From positions 744,001 through 808,000 of the forward strand of contig JASANH010001446.1 of the NCBI GenBank assembly GCA_030248295.1: a stretch of 64,000 bases of DNA, written 5' to 3'. Below the pieces are notes generated by a model. That model had not been told where the DNA came from and searched no databases. It saw only the letters and a program-made list of their open reading frames with translations. Each line of letters starts with the position of its first letter. The stretch's first letter is position 1. Source of the stretch: Mesodorylaimus sp. YZB2_4 (Eukaryota; Nematoda; Enoplea; Dorylaimida; Dorylaimidae). A program made the translations under genes and the position numbers. Below, piece after piece: positions 53,863 to 64,000 of this stretch.

Positions 53863-54990
53863 ATGCCAGGCGTACATGCAGATCGAGCAATGAAAGCGAG
53901 CGAGGTGATGGTCACGGGGTCCTTCGTATTGGCTGGATGCGTCGGCAGCGCAGTCGTGATCATATCGATCATGATCATCTGGATGACTTGCGGCTGTCGC
54001 TCGAAAAAAAGCCAAAAGGATGAGAAAGAGTAAGACGTTAAATTTTTTGAAACGAGTATAAAAAGCATAAAATCAGCTTTCTTGAAACGAGTACAGCAGG
54101 TTGTTTTCAAGAAAATATTGATGCTGTTTCAGGAAAGGCAACGCTGAGGCAGCTGAGACTCCGAAAGAAGACTCCAAAAAGCCTGCAGAGCCAGCGAAGG
54201 ATGACAAAGTCGTTCCAGGCATTTTGCAGCAGCCGCAACCCGCTCAGGAGCCAACTCCAGATGTACCCCGATATCTCGAAATCAGTGCTTTGCTCCCTCG
54301 TCCTGAGAAAAAAGAAGGTACGTAAGTTGAAATAGTTTCTGTCGGAATCGGTGTCATGTGTGCATTTCGACCTTAGGAGGAGAACCGCCTGTACGACTAC
54401 CCCCTCCACGTGGGGAAGTACCTGGTAGCGAGGCCAATTATCGAACAATAATGGGTTTGAATTCGCAGTTCGAAGCATCGGAAGTGGCCAAGAAGGGCGA
54501 TGCAACAGCTTCACTGAGGAATCTGAAGACGGCTCGATCAGCAGTATCGGCGCCACAGAAGTCCAAGTCGCCTTCCATCTATTCTCCCAAGCTCAGCCAG
54601 AAGAAGAAAGGCGCAGCATCATTGTCACCGAGTGCAGCAGCTTCGATGGCGACCGCTTCAGTGGCTCCCAGAGGAGCAAGGTCTCTGGCACCGACCGGAA
54701 CGGAGTCACTGGGTCCGAAGGGAACGGGCTCGCTGGCGCCCGCGGCGAAAGGAACTGCCTCGTTGGCACCGCCCCCGAAACTGACAGCATCCATAGCTCC
54801 GCCAGCGAAAGGAACGGCAACACTGACTGTACCAGTGAAAGAAACGGCTTCGCTGGCTCCACCCGCAAAACTGAGTGGTTCGGTTGCCCCAGCAGCGAAA
54901 GGAACTGCAACGTTGACTGTACCGGCGAGAGGATCTTCCCCGCGGGGTTCCATGGCTCCAGCAAAACCGACTACATCGTTCGCCTTCTAG
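53863..54990 (+). CDS. Single-pass membrane protein with periodic Ser/Ala/Pro/Lys tail, unrecognised
   Basis: Three exons, 53863-54029, 54133-54317 and 54377-54990, join with consistent phases and encode about 321 residues. A short N-terminus is followed by one hydrophobic span (GSFVLAGCVGSAVVIISIMI, ending IIWMTCGC), then a Lys/Glu-rich cytosolic stretch and a Pro-rich part. The final 110 residues have a roughly 10-residue period: KGTATLTVPV, KETASLAPPA, KLSGSVAPAA, KGTATLTVPA. The start could also be the in-frame ATG at 53737. The S-plus-hydrophobic repeats recall the SSQ-like protein at 35 kb, so a sperm or other germline role is conceivable but unproven. Antisense frames over exon 3 are artefacts of the periodic sequence. 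Confidence 0.7.
54690..54940 (+). repeat. Degenerate 30-bp coding repeat
   Basis: About eight units of roughly 30 bp encode alternating (K)GTA(S/T)L(A/T)-type decapeptides in the last exon of the membrane-protein gene. Units vary, but the pattern GCG AAA GGA AC recurs. Confidence 0.7.
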
Positions 54991-55612
54991 TCGCCATCGC
55001 ACTTGTAAGAGCTAAACGATGAGATGTGATCATGCCTGATACCCGATGTGCACGTGCTGCCCTGTATGATCCAGTGTCTGTTTGTGTTTTGGCGACGAGA
55101 TGGTAATACTGTATTTTGAGAGTTTTTATTCAGGGGAACACTGATGTCGCTGAGTAGATACGACTAGCAATCAATACTGTGCACAGAGCCGGCTGCTGAA
55201 AGGGTCGCCCGCTAGGGCAATGTTTCAGCCATGGACAAGGGCGAAAGACTTGATTAGCTCGCTGGGTTTTTGACGAGGTGCGAAAGCTCCACCAGTCACT
55301 CCGTCTAGTAATACGGACCCAGTCGTATTACAGCTGCCAATGGAGCCACATGTCTACTGTATGTCTGTTGGCGGGGTGGGTACTTTAGGTTAGGAAGAGA
55401 TCAGGTTGGGATAGAAGTAGGCAGCACACAGGGCGGATAGGGTACAATAGTCAAGAAGACCAGAGAGGTTGAAAATGCCGGGAAATGTGATCGGATCAGG
55501 GTCGGTTCCACAATCATATAAGACATGCCCCCTATTTTGATGCCATGATATATTATATTTTGGATCACCATGATATACCTCATCAGGATAGGGCCTCATC
55601 ACTATTACGCCT
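54991..55612. other. Intergenic, nothing recognised
   Basis: This follows the repeat-tail gene. There is an inverted short match (ACTGGGTCCG / AGTAATACGGACCCAGTCGT region near 55310-55330), but no gene or complete element. Confidence 0.4.
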
Positions 55613-55830
55613 CCTCTGGCTTGTCTCTCCACTGATTGACATCGCCAGGTAAGTCACCCATGGCCTGGCGAGCAAAGCCGACCTCCGTCACCGGGAATTA
55701 AGCCCGGAACGAGCCCAGCCGCTCGCTCCCAAGCAATTAGACAAGACGAAATCCAAACTCAGACAAGACTACTCCCGCCGCAGCCTTCCCGATCTGCAGT
55801 AACTCTTCAACGTCGATCGTCGATGCTGGA
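55613..55830 (-). mobile_element. Dispersed repeat copy A (tRNA-related SINE-like), reverse orientation
   Basis: Read on the minus strand, this matches copy C at 62568-62948: TTGCTTGGGAGCGAG, then a T-arm-like CGGGCTTAATTCCCGG, GGAGGTCGG, CCAGGCC.TGGG.GACT and GTGGAGAGAC. It also matches the head of copy B, with which it forms an inverted pair. It is shorter at the 3' end than B and C. Confidence 0.7.
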
Positions 55831-55917
55831 AGAAAGTGTGCAGTGTCTCAGGGAAGTTTTATGCAAAACAGATCCCTCTGACGTTTCCTCTCATTACAGA
55901 GGTGGAAGTGGGCATAA

Positions 55918-56302
55918 CTTAGCCGACGATCGACGTTAAAGAGTGAATGAAGATCTGGAAGGCGGTGGCCGCGGTGGTGCAGTGGTCCGGAGTTCGTCTA
56001 TCCGCATTACTTGACGGCGAGATTGGGCTAGTCGTGGGTTGAATCTCTGGGATGGATGGGCTTGTAACCTATAAACCCAAGCACAACAGGCCGTGGGTGA
56101 CTCATCGGTATCGAGATGCCCCTAGTGGAGAGACGGAACTCAAACGAGTTGACTCTCTCGGCTGTCGAACACTTCAGAGCCCACCCGCCATCGTCGGAGG
56201 ATGCTGGTGTCGTGCAGAGATGTTCCTACTATAGTGGAGGCCACAGAACGATGCTGCTGTGTGCCTGCGGTGGCAAAGCCTTGCTTGTAAGCGACTGCTG
56301 AC
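55918..56302 (+). mobile_element. Dispersed repeat copy B (tRNA-related SINE-like)
   Basis: The head has a box-A-like GGTGGTGCAGTGG and, about 55 bp later, a box-B-like GGGTTGAATCTC, the layout of an internal RNA polymerase III promoter. The body shares AGGCCGTGGG.GACTCA, GTGGAGAGACGGAA, CTGTCGAACAC and CCCGCCATCGTC with copy C. The first 40 bp are the inverted match of the end of copy A. Confidence 0.7.
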
Positions 56303-56721
56303 CGCCTATACGAAAAACTGCCACACGAACAACTCTCGACAGTATACAAAGGGAAGCCTGATCGCCCAGATCGTTGTAGCGCTTGAACAAACATGAAGTT
56401 ACATATGATAAGCTACAGAGTACATTCACGACTCACATAGAATGTCAGGTCTTGAAAAAGGCTTTATCTAAATTAGCCTAAATCTTTGCGTATTCTGATC
56501 GTAATGGCCCAGTGTACCATGGTCATTTACTTGCTCTGTCCATGCATATGCGCGTTACAAGCCAAAATCAATACGATACGCTGAACGATGTACAGTAGTG
56601 CCACCCCTACTTGTGCCTTCATCTATCATCATCTTTACAATGTCAGTATCATTTCAAACTTCCTCTTCATTTTCGTTCAAATCCGAGCTAGTAGTCGGTT
56701 GTGTCTTTTTCGTCTCTCACA
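56303..56721. other. Intergenic upstream of the coiled-coil gene
   Basis: This should include the promoter of the gene at 56722. No clear TATA box was seen. Confidence 0.4.
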
Positions 56722-58137
56722 ATGAACCAAGAGCTGCCGACAGAACTGAGCGATTCGAATACCCTCGGACACGAGGCCCGTCACCTCCGCCGTCTGAACG
56801 CCGAGCACAAAATGTTGGAAGAAATGCTGCGAATTTGCGACAATCAAATCCAGTCACTCAAGGAACGTCGACTGTCGAGGGGCGTAACTGTCGAAGAGAG
56901 GAATCGGTTGCGGCAAGAAGGTGGTCTGACTTGGAAGCAACGCTACTTGGAAATGGCCGAGGGCTACCGTTCGCTGCTCCACTACTACGCCGAATCGGGT
57001 TTCGACTCGGTGAACGAGCTTCCTGAGCGTCTCAGGGAGTTCGTGGTTCGATGCGATAGCTATCTTCAAACGCTGCGTCAGTCCCAGCCCGCAGACACGA
57101 CCGCCGAGCAGCTGGTGGAGTTGCTGGACGCCGAGGTCGACGAATACGCCGAGCTGATGGTCGAGTTAAAGAATCTGCTGGAAGAAAATGGTTGGGGTCG
57201 AGCCGATTCGAAGATGGATACAGAGCAAGTGGGTGACGTGGTCACGTCCAAGGAAACCGCGTCGTCTGCCGGACCCGTCGAGGACGGGTCGCTCAGGTAC
57301 ACCAGATTCGAAATCGTCGACGAGTTCGGCCGTCCTTTGAACGAGCCAGTGGACAAGGATCCATCAGCCGAGGCGAACGCGGCTCGAATCGTAGTCAGCA
57401 CTGACCGCAAGATCGTGTTCGAGCCACCTCCAATACAGCGTCGGGGCGATCTCTACTCCGCGTACGAAATGGTGGGCTCTCCTAGTTTCGTCGACATGCG
57501 AGGCCAACGTCGAGCTCGAACCCCGCCCGATGCCCGAAGTGCGGGTGAATTGGAAGGCACAGCCGAGGCTATAATCACGCGCGACAGTCGTGCCACTCGA
57601 TCGGCTGGCACAGAGGACACATGGCGGACGTGAGTATCCCACCTTCCTGGGAACGCTGGGTTGTCTTACTCATTCTCTCCCCTTTCATTCAGGCAATCGG
57701 AACCAGCTCGAGTCGCCGAGGACGCGGCTCGTCGGGCGCAACAAGTATTGCTGGAACGAGCTCGCCGCGCCCGAGATCGCAGCGGTGTTGTGTCCGCGAA
57801 GAAGGTGGCAAAGGTGGCAGAAGCGAAACCCCCGCCACCGAAAGCGGCCAACGAATGGGACGGATGGAACGAGTGCCAGCGTCAGTGGGTCGAAATGCTG
57901 GCCAGTTCGAGCGGTGTCCCGTTTATGAAACAATCGGCTGAAGAAAATTCTTCGACGTCCATCGAGAAAAAGAAGGCCGACGTGGTCCGCGCTGGAAAGC
58001 AATCGCTTTTGCTGCAGTTCCTGACGCCTGAGAAGAACACTTCGATGGAAGAAGTCAAACGCGAAAAGTCTGACAAAGTCTGCGACCTCCTGTTGTCCAT
58101 GCTGATGCCGAGTGTGCCTTCTGCCGAAAAGAAGTGA
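56722..58137 (+). CDS. Unrecognised coiled-coil protein
   Basis: Two exons, 56722-57629 and 57693-58137, join as AC|G and encode about 450 residues. The N-terminal 150 residues are Leu/Glu/Arg-rich heptads (HKMLEEMLRICDNQIQSLKE; LVELLDAEVDEYAELMVELK), predicted coiled coil. A polar middle contains RYTRFEIVDEFGRPL. An Ala/Arg helix (VAEDAARRAQQVLLERARRA) and a Lys-rich part with NEWDGWNECQRQWVEMLA follow; the protein ends SVPSAEKK. No signal peptide, membrane span or catalytic motif is visible. Third-codon positions are richer in G and C than in the surrounding DNA, which supports real coding. I do not recognise the family; a structural or scaffold role would be a guess. Confidence 0.8.
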
Positions 58138-58660
58138 AATGCGATGTTCTGATAATGATGCGTGCCGAGTCTAGGTTTTGATATCTCGTTTTGACTTTAA
58201 GTCCTTATTTTCGATTCTTTTGGTTCTGCTCTCATTTTATATTCGACGAGAAGAAAGAGCGGCAGTTAGGAAAGATGTGCTGTTTTTAAAGAGAACCCAT
58301 TTCCAAGCATCGATCTATCGAGTATGGCTTCTTGAGGGAGTCTTAAAAATAGCGGAGCCACTCTCCCACAATCATCAGCATTAGCGACAAAGAGGTTAGA
58401 CCCGCTCGGAATCATAAATGATCATAAATGATCATCACCAAATCTAACCGCGAACATTTGCGAACATACTGATTGTAAGTACAGCCATGATGTGAATGAC
58501 GAAAGGACAGGCTTTACCCGGTGTACAAGAATTTCGTGAAAGAGATAACAAGGCAACAAAATTCAAAAGTCAAGGTGCGGCGAAGTGACGAGCGAGAACA
58601 CGCTCGCAAAAAGGGAATGATCGTCCATTTTTAATCACAAATTTTGACGAAAGCTGCAGA

Positions 58661-58678
58661 AGATATATATATATATAT
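58661..58678. repeat. (TA)n microsatellite
   Basis: A short perfect TA dinucleotide run of about nine units, an ordinary simple repeat. Confidence 0.85.
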
Positions 58679-61600
58679 GTACTAAGCCGCAAGTTATCCC
58701 TCGTGTGCTTGCAGCAGCTCAGTGAGGCATAAGAAGAAATTTTGTCTTCCGCACCATAAGTCCCGTTTCCATGTTTTCGCACCTACCGTTTATTTATGCT
58801 TGTCCACGTTCGCGTGTCTTCGTGTCCATTCCATTTATGGTCACCCAGGGTCATAGGCCTGGCCTCGTCAAAGGCCGCCACTAATGAGCATCTCGACGCT
58901 GAACCCGAAACGACCATTTCCGTTCGAGCTTGACTAACGGCGATTCGATCATGACCAAGAGAGCGTATGTGTGAATTGGTTTTTGTTAGCCCTCTGGTCA
59001 CTCGATTTCCGCTCATCTGCACTCTCACCCTACCATTGGCCTTGGTGTTTCTTTGTGAATCATGATGGTCTGGTAATTGAGTCCCGTTTCGCGGTCTGGG
59101 GCTCAGTGACTGGCGCCACTGGTTTCGGCGGCCGGCTTCTTTCATCAATCTTCTACCGACCGCTTGGTTGCGTCTCGGCTGGACTAGTCGTAGTTTGTGG
59201 GTTCAGACATAAGAATTAGTGGAAAACAGCTGGTCGTCGGTCATTTGGACATGTGGCCATAGCAAGTACATATTCTAATTTTTATATGAGTCAATGCATC
59301 AGTCTTGCCGTCATCGGTTTTTATAGTCGGTTCCAGCCGCAAGGAGAACCGTTCTGACTCAAACTGAGTTTTTCAAGGGGATCTGTTGGTGTAATCGAGT
59401 CTCAAATTGAGAACGTGCTGTACGAAATTGGATCACCGTGTTCCGTGATTTCAATGCCCCCTGCCAGGTATGTTTGTATTGAAAGCGATACGGGTGTCCT
59501 ATTCACGAATCTGAGGGTCGAACTAGAATCCACCTCCCGCCCTCCTTCCAATCATCTGTCCGGCCCGACTGGCGCCGATTTATGTCTTCCACCTTTGCTC
59601 TTGCCCAAGACCGTGAAATGGATTCCATTTTTCGGGTTTTATTGGTCTTCTTAGAAAATGACCTTTTATTTACGAAATCTGTTCCTTAGTTTACCAATGT
59701 CGAGATGAGTGGGCGAGAATCAAGGACATCTGATTTTAAGGTCCTCACGTGGCCGATGGATGAGGGGGCGTTTATGGATGTTAGTGTCTGGTAGCTGGGA
59801 AAACAATTGATTTCAGGGGCCGCGGTGGGCTGTGGCGCCGACTACTTGGGATGGAACCTGTCTTGCTTGCCTCGCACGGCTCCCTCAGAGTACGGACCAT
59901 CCGATCGAATCGAGCCTTTCTCTGACTACCTGATTTCAGAAGACAACCCTGTTTTGAGCTTGAGACTCACTGCAACTCTCGAAGACCATACGCGACGTTC
60001 CCCCGACATTTATAGTGCTAGGATATTTTTTCATATAGACTAGCTCTATGCTACTTCCCTGCTTTCACCATAGTACAATAAGGCCGTTTTGATATGCTTT
60101 GTGCAATGTGCCAACGGACCAGTGTTCGTTTTGTGCACGTGCGAAATGCCCGTTTTAGTCGGCTTTGATGCATAATGCATGAACGAGTTGTGCTCAGTGC
60201 CTTTCGCCTAGTCTCAGCATGGCTCGTTTCCATATATGGTGCACAAAGGCGGCTGTTTTTGTACACACGCCTCGGTCAGTTTATGGACGGCGGGGTGTTG
60301 TCCATTCGCATTAGACCCCTCGTGTACACTGACCCCTCAGCTGTGCTAACACGATTATTTGAGGCTACCGGAAATGTCTCATAACTGATCACGCCCTTTT
60401 ATGGCACGCTCGGATCTTCTAGATTGAGAATAGTTATTTCCCATTACGCTATCAAATGGTCACTTTCAACTGACCCGTGCAATATAAAGACCACGATTAG
60501 GAGGCCTTGTTATGGAGAGGGTCCGACTGTACTTTTTGTACTCCAACGCTCGGTAAAGTGCCCGTTTGAGAAAGGCCATTTGCGGTCAGGCACCTGGAAT
60601 GGTCATATTTAGCCAAGCCGAGGTGAACGTGTTGTTTGATCTTTGACTCCAGGCAAACAAGTTTTGTCCAAGCCGCACTAAAGTGTTGTCGATTTACGCT
60701 CGTTTACTCCGATCTAAGCCAAATGGCGCGTACAGCAGATGGCCCGTATCGACACGAGCATCGGCTAGTTCGGGCTTATTACCAACACATGATTGAGGAC
60801 AGTGTTGAAAAGATTTTGACCAACTTTTCGTTATGAATGTTTTTAGAACGTCTTGGTCGAGTGTGAGCCTAATCGGATTCGGGACTAGTCATATGGCCTT
60901 TCGTTATTTGGTCAGTCTGACGCGGTGGGCGAGATCAAAGAGAGCGTACCTGCCTAGCCGCGCCTTGGTTTGGATAGACTGGTTTAGAAATTGAAGTCGA
61001 TCGGATTCGACTGGCCTGACAATCTATGCGATGATGTCACCCGTGGTGGTCATCTGTTACGAACTGGGGTCTATTGTGGTTCCGTAGTGATCTTATCGTG
61101 ATTCTATTTTTCTCTCTCTTGCATCGAGGAAGTATGGGAGTATTTTTGCTTCGGCTACTCACTTGGGCATCCTGACTATTTAAGTGATGCGCAACGGGGC
61201 TAAAAAAAAGCCGCGTCAAAAAAGTTTTGAGCAAAACAAAAATAATGGCTTTGCTCGGGCTTGAACCGCGTCGAATCTGTTAACTTCACTGTATCGTGTA
61301 TTAGCCACTCGCCTTGAACCACTTGACCGTAAAGTCCAAGAAAACAATGGCTTATGAAGTCTTAACTCTGAATAGCAATGTAATGCCGCGTGTGCTGGGT
61401 TTGGAAGCAGAGGTCTTGACGCGTATGTATGGCGAGTCCTAGATACGGTGGGTATGTAGGTATGCACGTGTGCTGTTCCAGCGTGGGACTTGACACGCTG
61501 ATGTCACCTGGCAACTGATAAATTGCTTACGTTTTGGCCATCACTACACATACTAGTATGCCATCTTTTCTATTGTAGCGCATACTGTATTCTGTACAAC

Positions 61601-62567
61601 ATCAGTCGATGATCATGATCGTGGCGTTGTTTCATCCCACTTCTGCTCAGAAATGACGAGTTAAGGTAAGCTGGTGAAGACACCTTCTGTCCGCGTCTGT
61701 CTTGCACATATCTGTCCGTACTGACGATCAGTCTTTCTACAGCATTATCCATGGCTGTCAAAGCCCCTAGCTTAGGCCTTAAGCTTTCTCCACCTACCCC
61801 AGAGTCAGTGTCTCCCCACTGACTCATTGTCTGGCCATTGCATGCACAAGACCACCGCATCCCTCGTCCATTTCACGGGTAGTACTGCATAGTAATCTAG
61901 ATACATTAGCTGGTCGCCCGACACCCAGCTGGCCCGAAATCGAAATTCAAGAAACTCAGACATTTCGGACCCAGCGAGCGGTTATCCATCAGACCGTCCA
62001 GGCAGCTGCCTCTTTTTAGAGACAAGTTTACGCCAACAAATCCAAAACCACCTCTTCGCCTTCCTCTGGAACAAGTCAGCTTTCACTTCTTCAGACGGAT
62101 CCCTCCGCACAAACTGGAGGAATTAGTAGTTTTCTTATCACGCGGAAGGTCCAAGGTGAAAGGTTTGGGAAGTGAGGTGCTATGTGTATGTTGAAGATGT
62201 GGTTCCTGCCGTAACATGTGTTTGTGTGTGAGCAAATATTGTACGTACCTAGGATAGGTGGCCACTCATAACATGGATTTTGCATTCTAACCTTGCCTTC
62301 TAGTTAAAAGCTCCATCTCCATACTTATCAGCCCCACTGTTTGCTATCTGTTTATCCATCTCATTAGCGCGTCCTAAGAATTTACTGCTTGTCTGAAAAT
62401 GTCTTTCTTTCTTATAGGGCAATCGAAGGCTAGGGGTGGACCAAGTCAAATTATGGACAGTGACCCGAGACTAGTCATTTCGTTCCCCATTAGTGATAAT
62501 GCAATGTGCAACACAAACGGGAAATCAAGTATGTGTGCATGCATCGGGGTCGGGGAAAGTTATACTA

Positions 62568-62948
62568 CAGCCGCGGTTAGCAGCGGTTCGGCACTCCTCT
62601 CTCCGTATTGCTTGGGAGCGAGTGGCTGGACTCGTCCCGGGTTCAATACCCGGTGATGGAGGTCGGTTTGCGAACCATAAGCCCTCGCTGACCTTGCACG
62701 CCAGGCCGTGGGCGACTCACCTGGTACCGTCGATGCTCCGAGTGGAGAGACGGAAGCCAAACGAGTAGACAGTCTCTGCTGTCGAACACCGACTGGGTTC
62801 AAAACCCGCCCGCCATCGTCCGAGGAATTCGGTGTCCAGTCCTGGATGCCCTCGCGTGGAGGTGCTCCTAGTGGAGACATGTAGAGGGACCTTGCTGTGT
62901 GTGCCGGTCCTTGCACAGCCTTGCGTAGAAGGTTTGACTGCTGACTGG
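62568..62948 (+). mobile_element. Dispersed repeat copy C (tRNA-related SINE-like)
   Basis: The head is GCCGCGGTTAGCAGCGG. The following CCCGGGTTCAATACCCGG is a self-complementary T-arm-like sequence with a box B. The body aligns with copies A and B. A second CGACTGGGTTCAAAACCC inside the body also resembles a T arm, so the element may be built from two tRNA-like units. Confidence 0.75.
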
Positions 62949-63254
62949 CTAAAGGCGAAAACGGGCTTCAACCCCCCCCCTCAAATTATCCTACTGCGCA
63001 CTGTCTGCCATTTACATTAAAATTTTTCGATCCTGCGGGTGAGTCGTGGCTTTTAGGATTGTAAAACTCAGAACCTCCGTCATCTTTGTTATCTTACATC
63101 AAGGCTTTTTAAATCTCAAGCTGTTTCTGCCCCGCCTTAAAGATCATACATGTGGCTGTCTTGTTTCCACCACCCAGTACACCATATACGTACATAGACG
63201 CACTCTCGTCTGCAGATCACATCCTTCTGACAAGCCAGCGCTTTCTCATTTCAG

Positions 63255-63391
63255 CAACCCCCGATGCGTGGGCCATCCATTTTCGTCAATGGTTACGTTT
63301 TATGGAGAGGAGGCTAAAAGAAGCTGAAATGTCCGACTCGATAGTGTGGCTAGGAAAGGAATACATTGAAGGACGATTGTTGGAACAGCAG
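63255..63391 (+). CDS. Orphan internal exon of an unrecognised gene
   Basis: A clean TTTCAG acceptor and CAG|GTAAGC donor bound 137 bp that are open in one frame: TPDAWAIHFRQWLRFMERRL, then KEAEMSDSIVWLGKEYIEGR, then LLEQQ. It starts in phase 2 and ends in phase 0. The helical, Trp- and Arg-rich residue use looks like real protein. No partner exon was identified upstream; the gene may continue past the window end. Confidence 0.5.
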
Positions 63392-64000
63392 GTAAGCTCA
63401 TCTCTGGATACCCTAGCTTCCATACCTACCGTAGGTAGGAAAGAGGCTTCCGCTCATGAGCAGATATGAGTATCATAATTGCTGTCTGGGTCTTGGCCAT
63501 TGGAGACACTTCTATTGAAAGACTCTCGGTTGGGCTATTCACTGTGCCTACTGCTCGTCTAAATGCATATTTTCGGCCCAAGAAGCGCGACCATCAAACA
63601 TACACATACCCGTATGCAGGATAAATGTAGTTGGCTGACGTTGTTGGAGACACGCTCTTTTGGACGAGCCAGTGGGATGCCTAGGTCTCCTTCTCACCTT
63701 GTCACTTACCATTCAATTCAGCCGTAATCCTGTTCGCATCAGCTCACCCCAGCTCACGAGAGTCAGCATCCGCTTTCAAAGCAGACTCACCAGGCACATT
63801 TTGTATTCAATTGCTGACTGCTCGTCTCAAACGGACCCCTCATCCAAATTCGAATGTTATTCGCCGATTTGACGAATTAGAAAACGTTTCTTTTCTGACT
63901 TTATGATGTCGTTTTTCAAAATGCCCGTCATCAAGTTACAAAGTCTGGCCAGTCTAGCGTCAAGAGACTGATATTTTTGTGTAATCGATTTGACACAGGC
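63392..64000. other. Window end, nothing further recognised
   Basis: If the orphan exon is real this is its downstream intron. No second exon with matching phase was found before the window ends. Confidence 0.35.

Larger units (their letters stand above)
58138..63254. other. Long intergenic region with repeats, no gene recognised
   Basis: About 5 kb without a supported coding exon, apart from repeat copy C. It includes a doubled ATCATAAATG word near 58412-58437 and a TA dinucleotide run near 58661-58678. Short frames (58783-59148, 59807-60043, 61216-61467) lack motifs. Confidence 0.45.

Noticed and set aside
54579..54964. Minus-strand frames opposite the repeat-tail exon
   Set aside because: They mirror the 30-bp coding repeat and lack independent support; the plus strand has matched exon phases.
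57621..58100. Several overlapping frames across exon 2 of the coiled-coil gene
   Set aside because: Shadows of the GC-rich coding exon; only one frame joins exon 1 in phase and keeps the helical pattern.
61240..61330. tRNA-like sequence on the minus strand (GCGGTTCAAGCCCG)
   Set aside because: A T-loop-like word is present, but the acceptor and T stems do not pair; at best an old tRNA-derived fragment.

Overview
The window is nuclear DNA of an invertebrate animal, probably a nematode. Genes are split by many short introns (about 45-150 bp) with strong GTAAG donors and TTTCAG-type acceptors. The gene content is metazoan: a K2P channel, an SLC8 exchanger, an SK channel, perlecan, a Na,K-ATPase, the Sly1 SM protein and a TMEM229 homologue. 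The nematode call is an inference. It rests mainly on an intronless Gly/Ala/Ser-rich protein at 35.1-35.8 kb that resembles, from memory, the nematode sperm-specific SSQ family, and on a DUF4140/DUF4139 protein of the F37C4.5 type. No bacterial, organellar, CRISPR or phage feature was seen.

Layout. 0-4 kb (+): the 3' end of a two-pore K+ channel gene, then a nine-exon DUF4139 gene. 7.5-12.9 kb (+): a complete Na+/Ca2+ exchanger, with all nine exons placed. 14.2-17.4 kb (-): an SK-type Ca2+-activated K+ channel. 19.6-20.4 kb (+): an unrecognised multi-pass membrane protein. 21.3-21.7 kb (-): a one-domain SH2 protein lacking the FLVR arginine. 22.5-31.2 kb (-): perlecan, from signal peptide to the last Ig domain, with no laminin-G region. 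33.2-37.3 kb: an intact SSQ-like gene with its own TATA box, surrounded by three genes whose frames are broken by stops or shifts, one of them a tyrosine-kinase fragment. 38.3-43.9 kb (-): Na,K-ATPase alpha. 46.4-50.4 kb (-): Sly1/SCFD1, divergent from a TMEM229-like gene at 50.7-51.8 kb (+). 52.6-55.0 kb: a divergent pair of unrecognised single-pass membrane proteins, one with a periodic Ser/Ala/Pro/Lys tail. 55.6-56.3 kb and 62.6-62.9 kb: three copies of a dispersed repeat with tRNA-like promoter boxes, two of them head to head. 56.7-58.1 kb (+): an unrecognised coiled-coil protein. 58.1-64 kb: mostly empty, with one good orphan exon near 63.3 kb.

How the genes relate. Several products bear on membrane excitability and ion balance: the K2P and SK channels, NCX and the Na,K-ATPase, whose Na+ gradient drives NCX while NCX lowers the Ca2+ that opens SK. 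There is no sign that they form one regulated unit; animal genes are normally transcribed singly. The 33-37 kb stretch may be a sperm-gene neighbourhood under rapid turnover. Exon coordinates come from reading splice sites by eye. Where they are given exactly, the reading frames were checked across the junctions.
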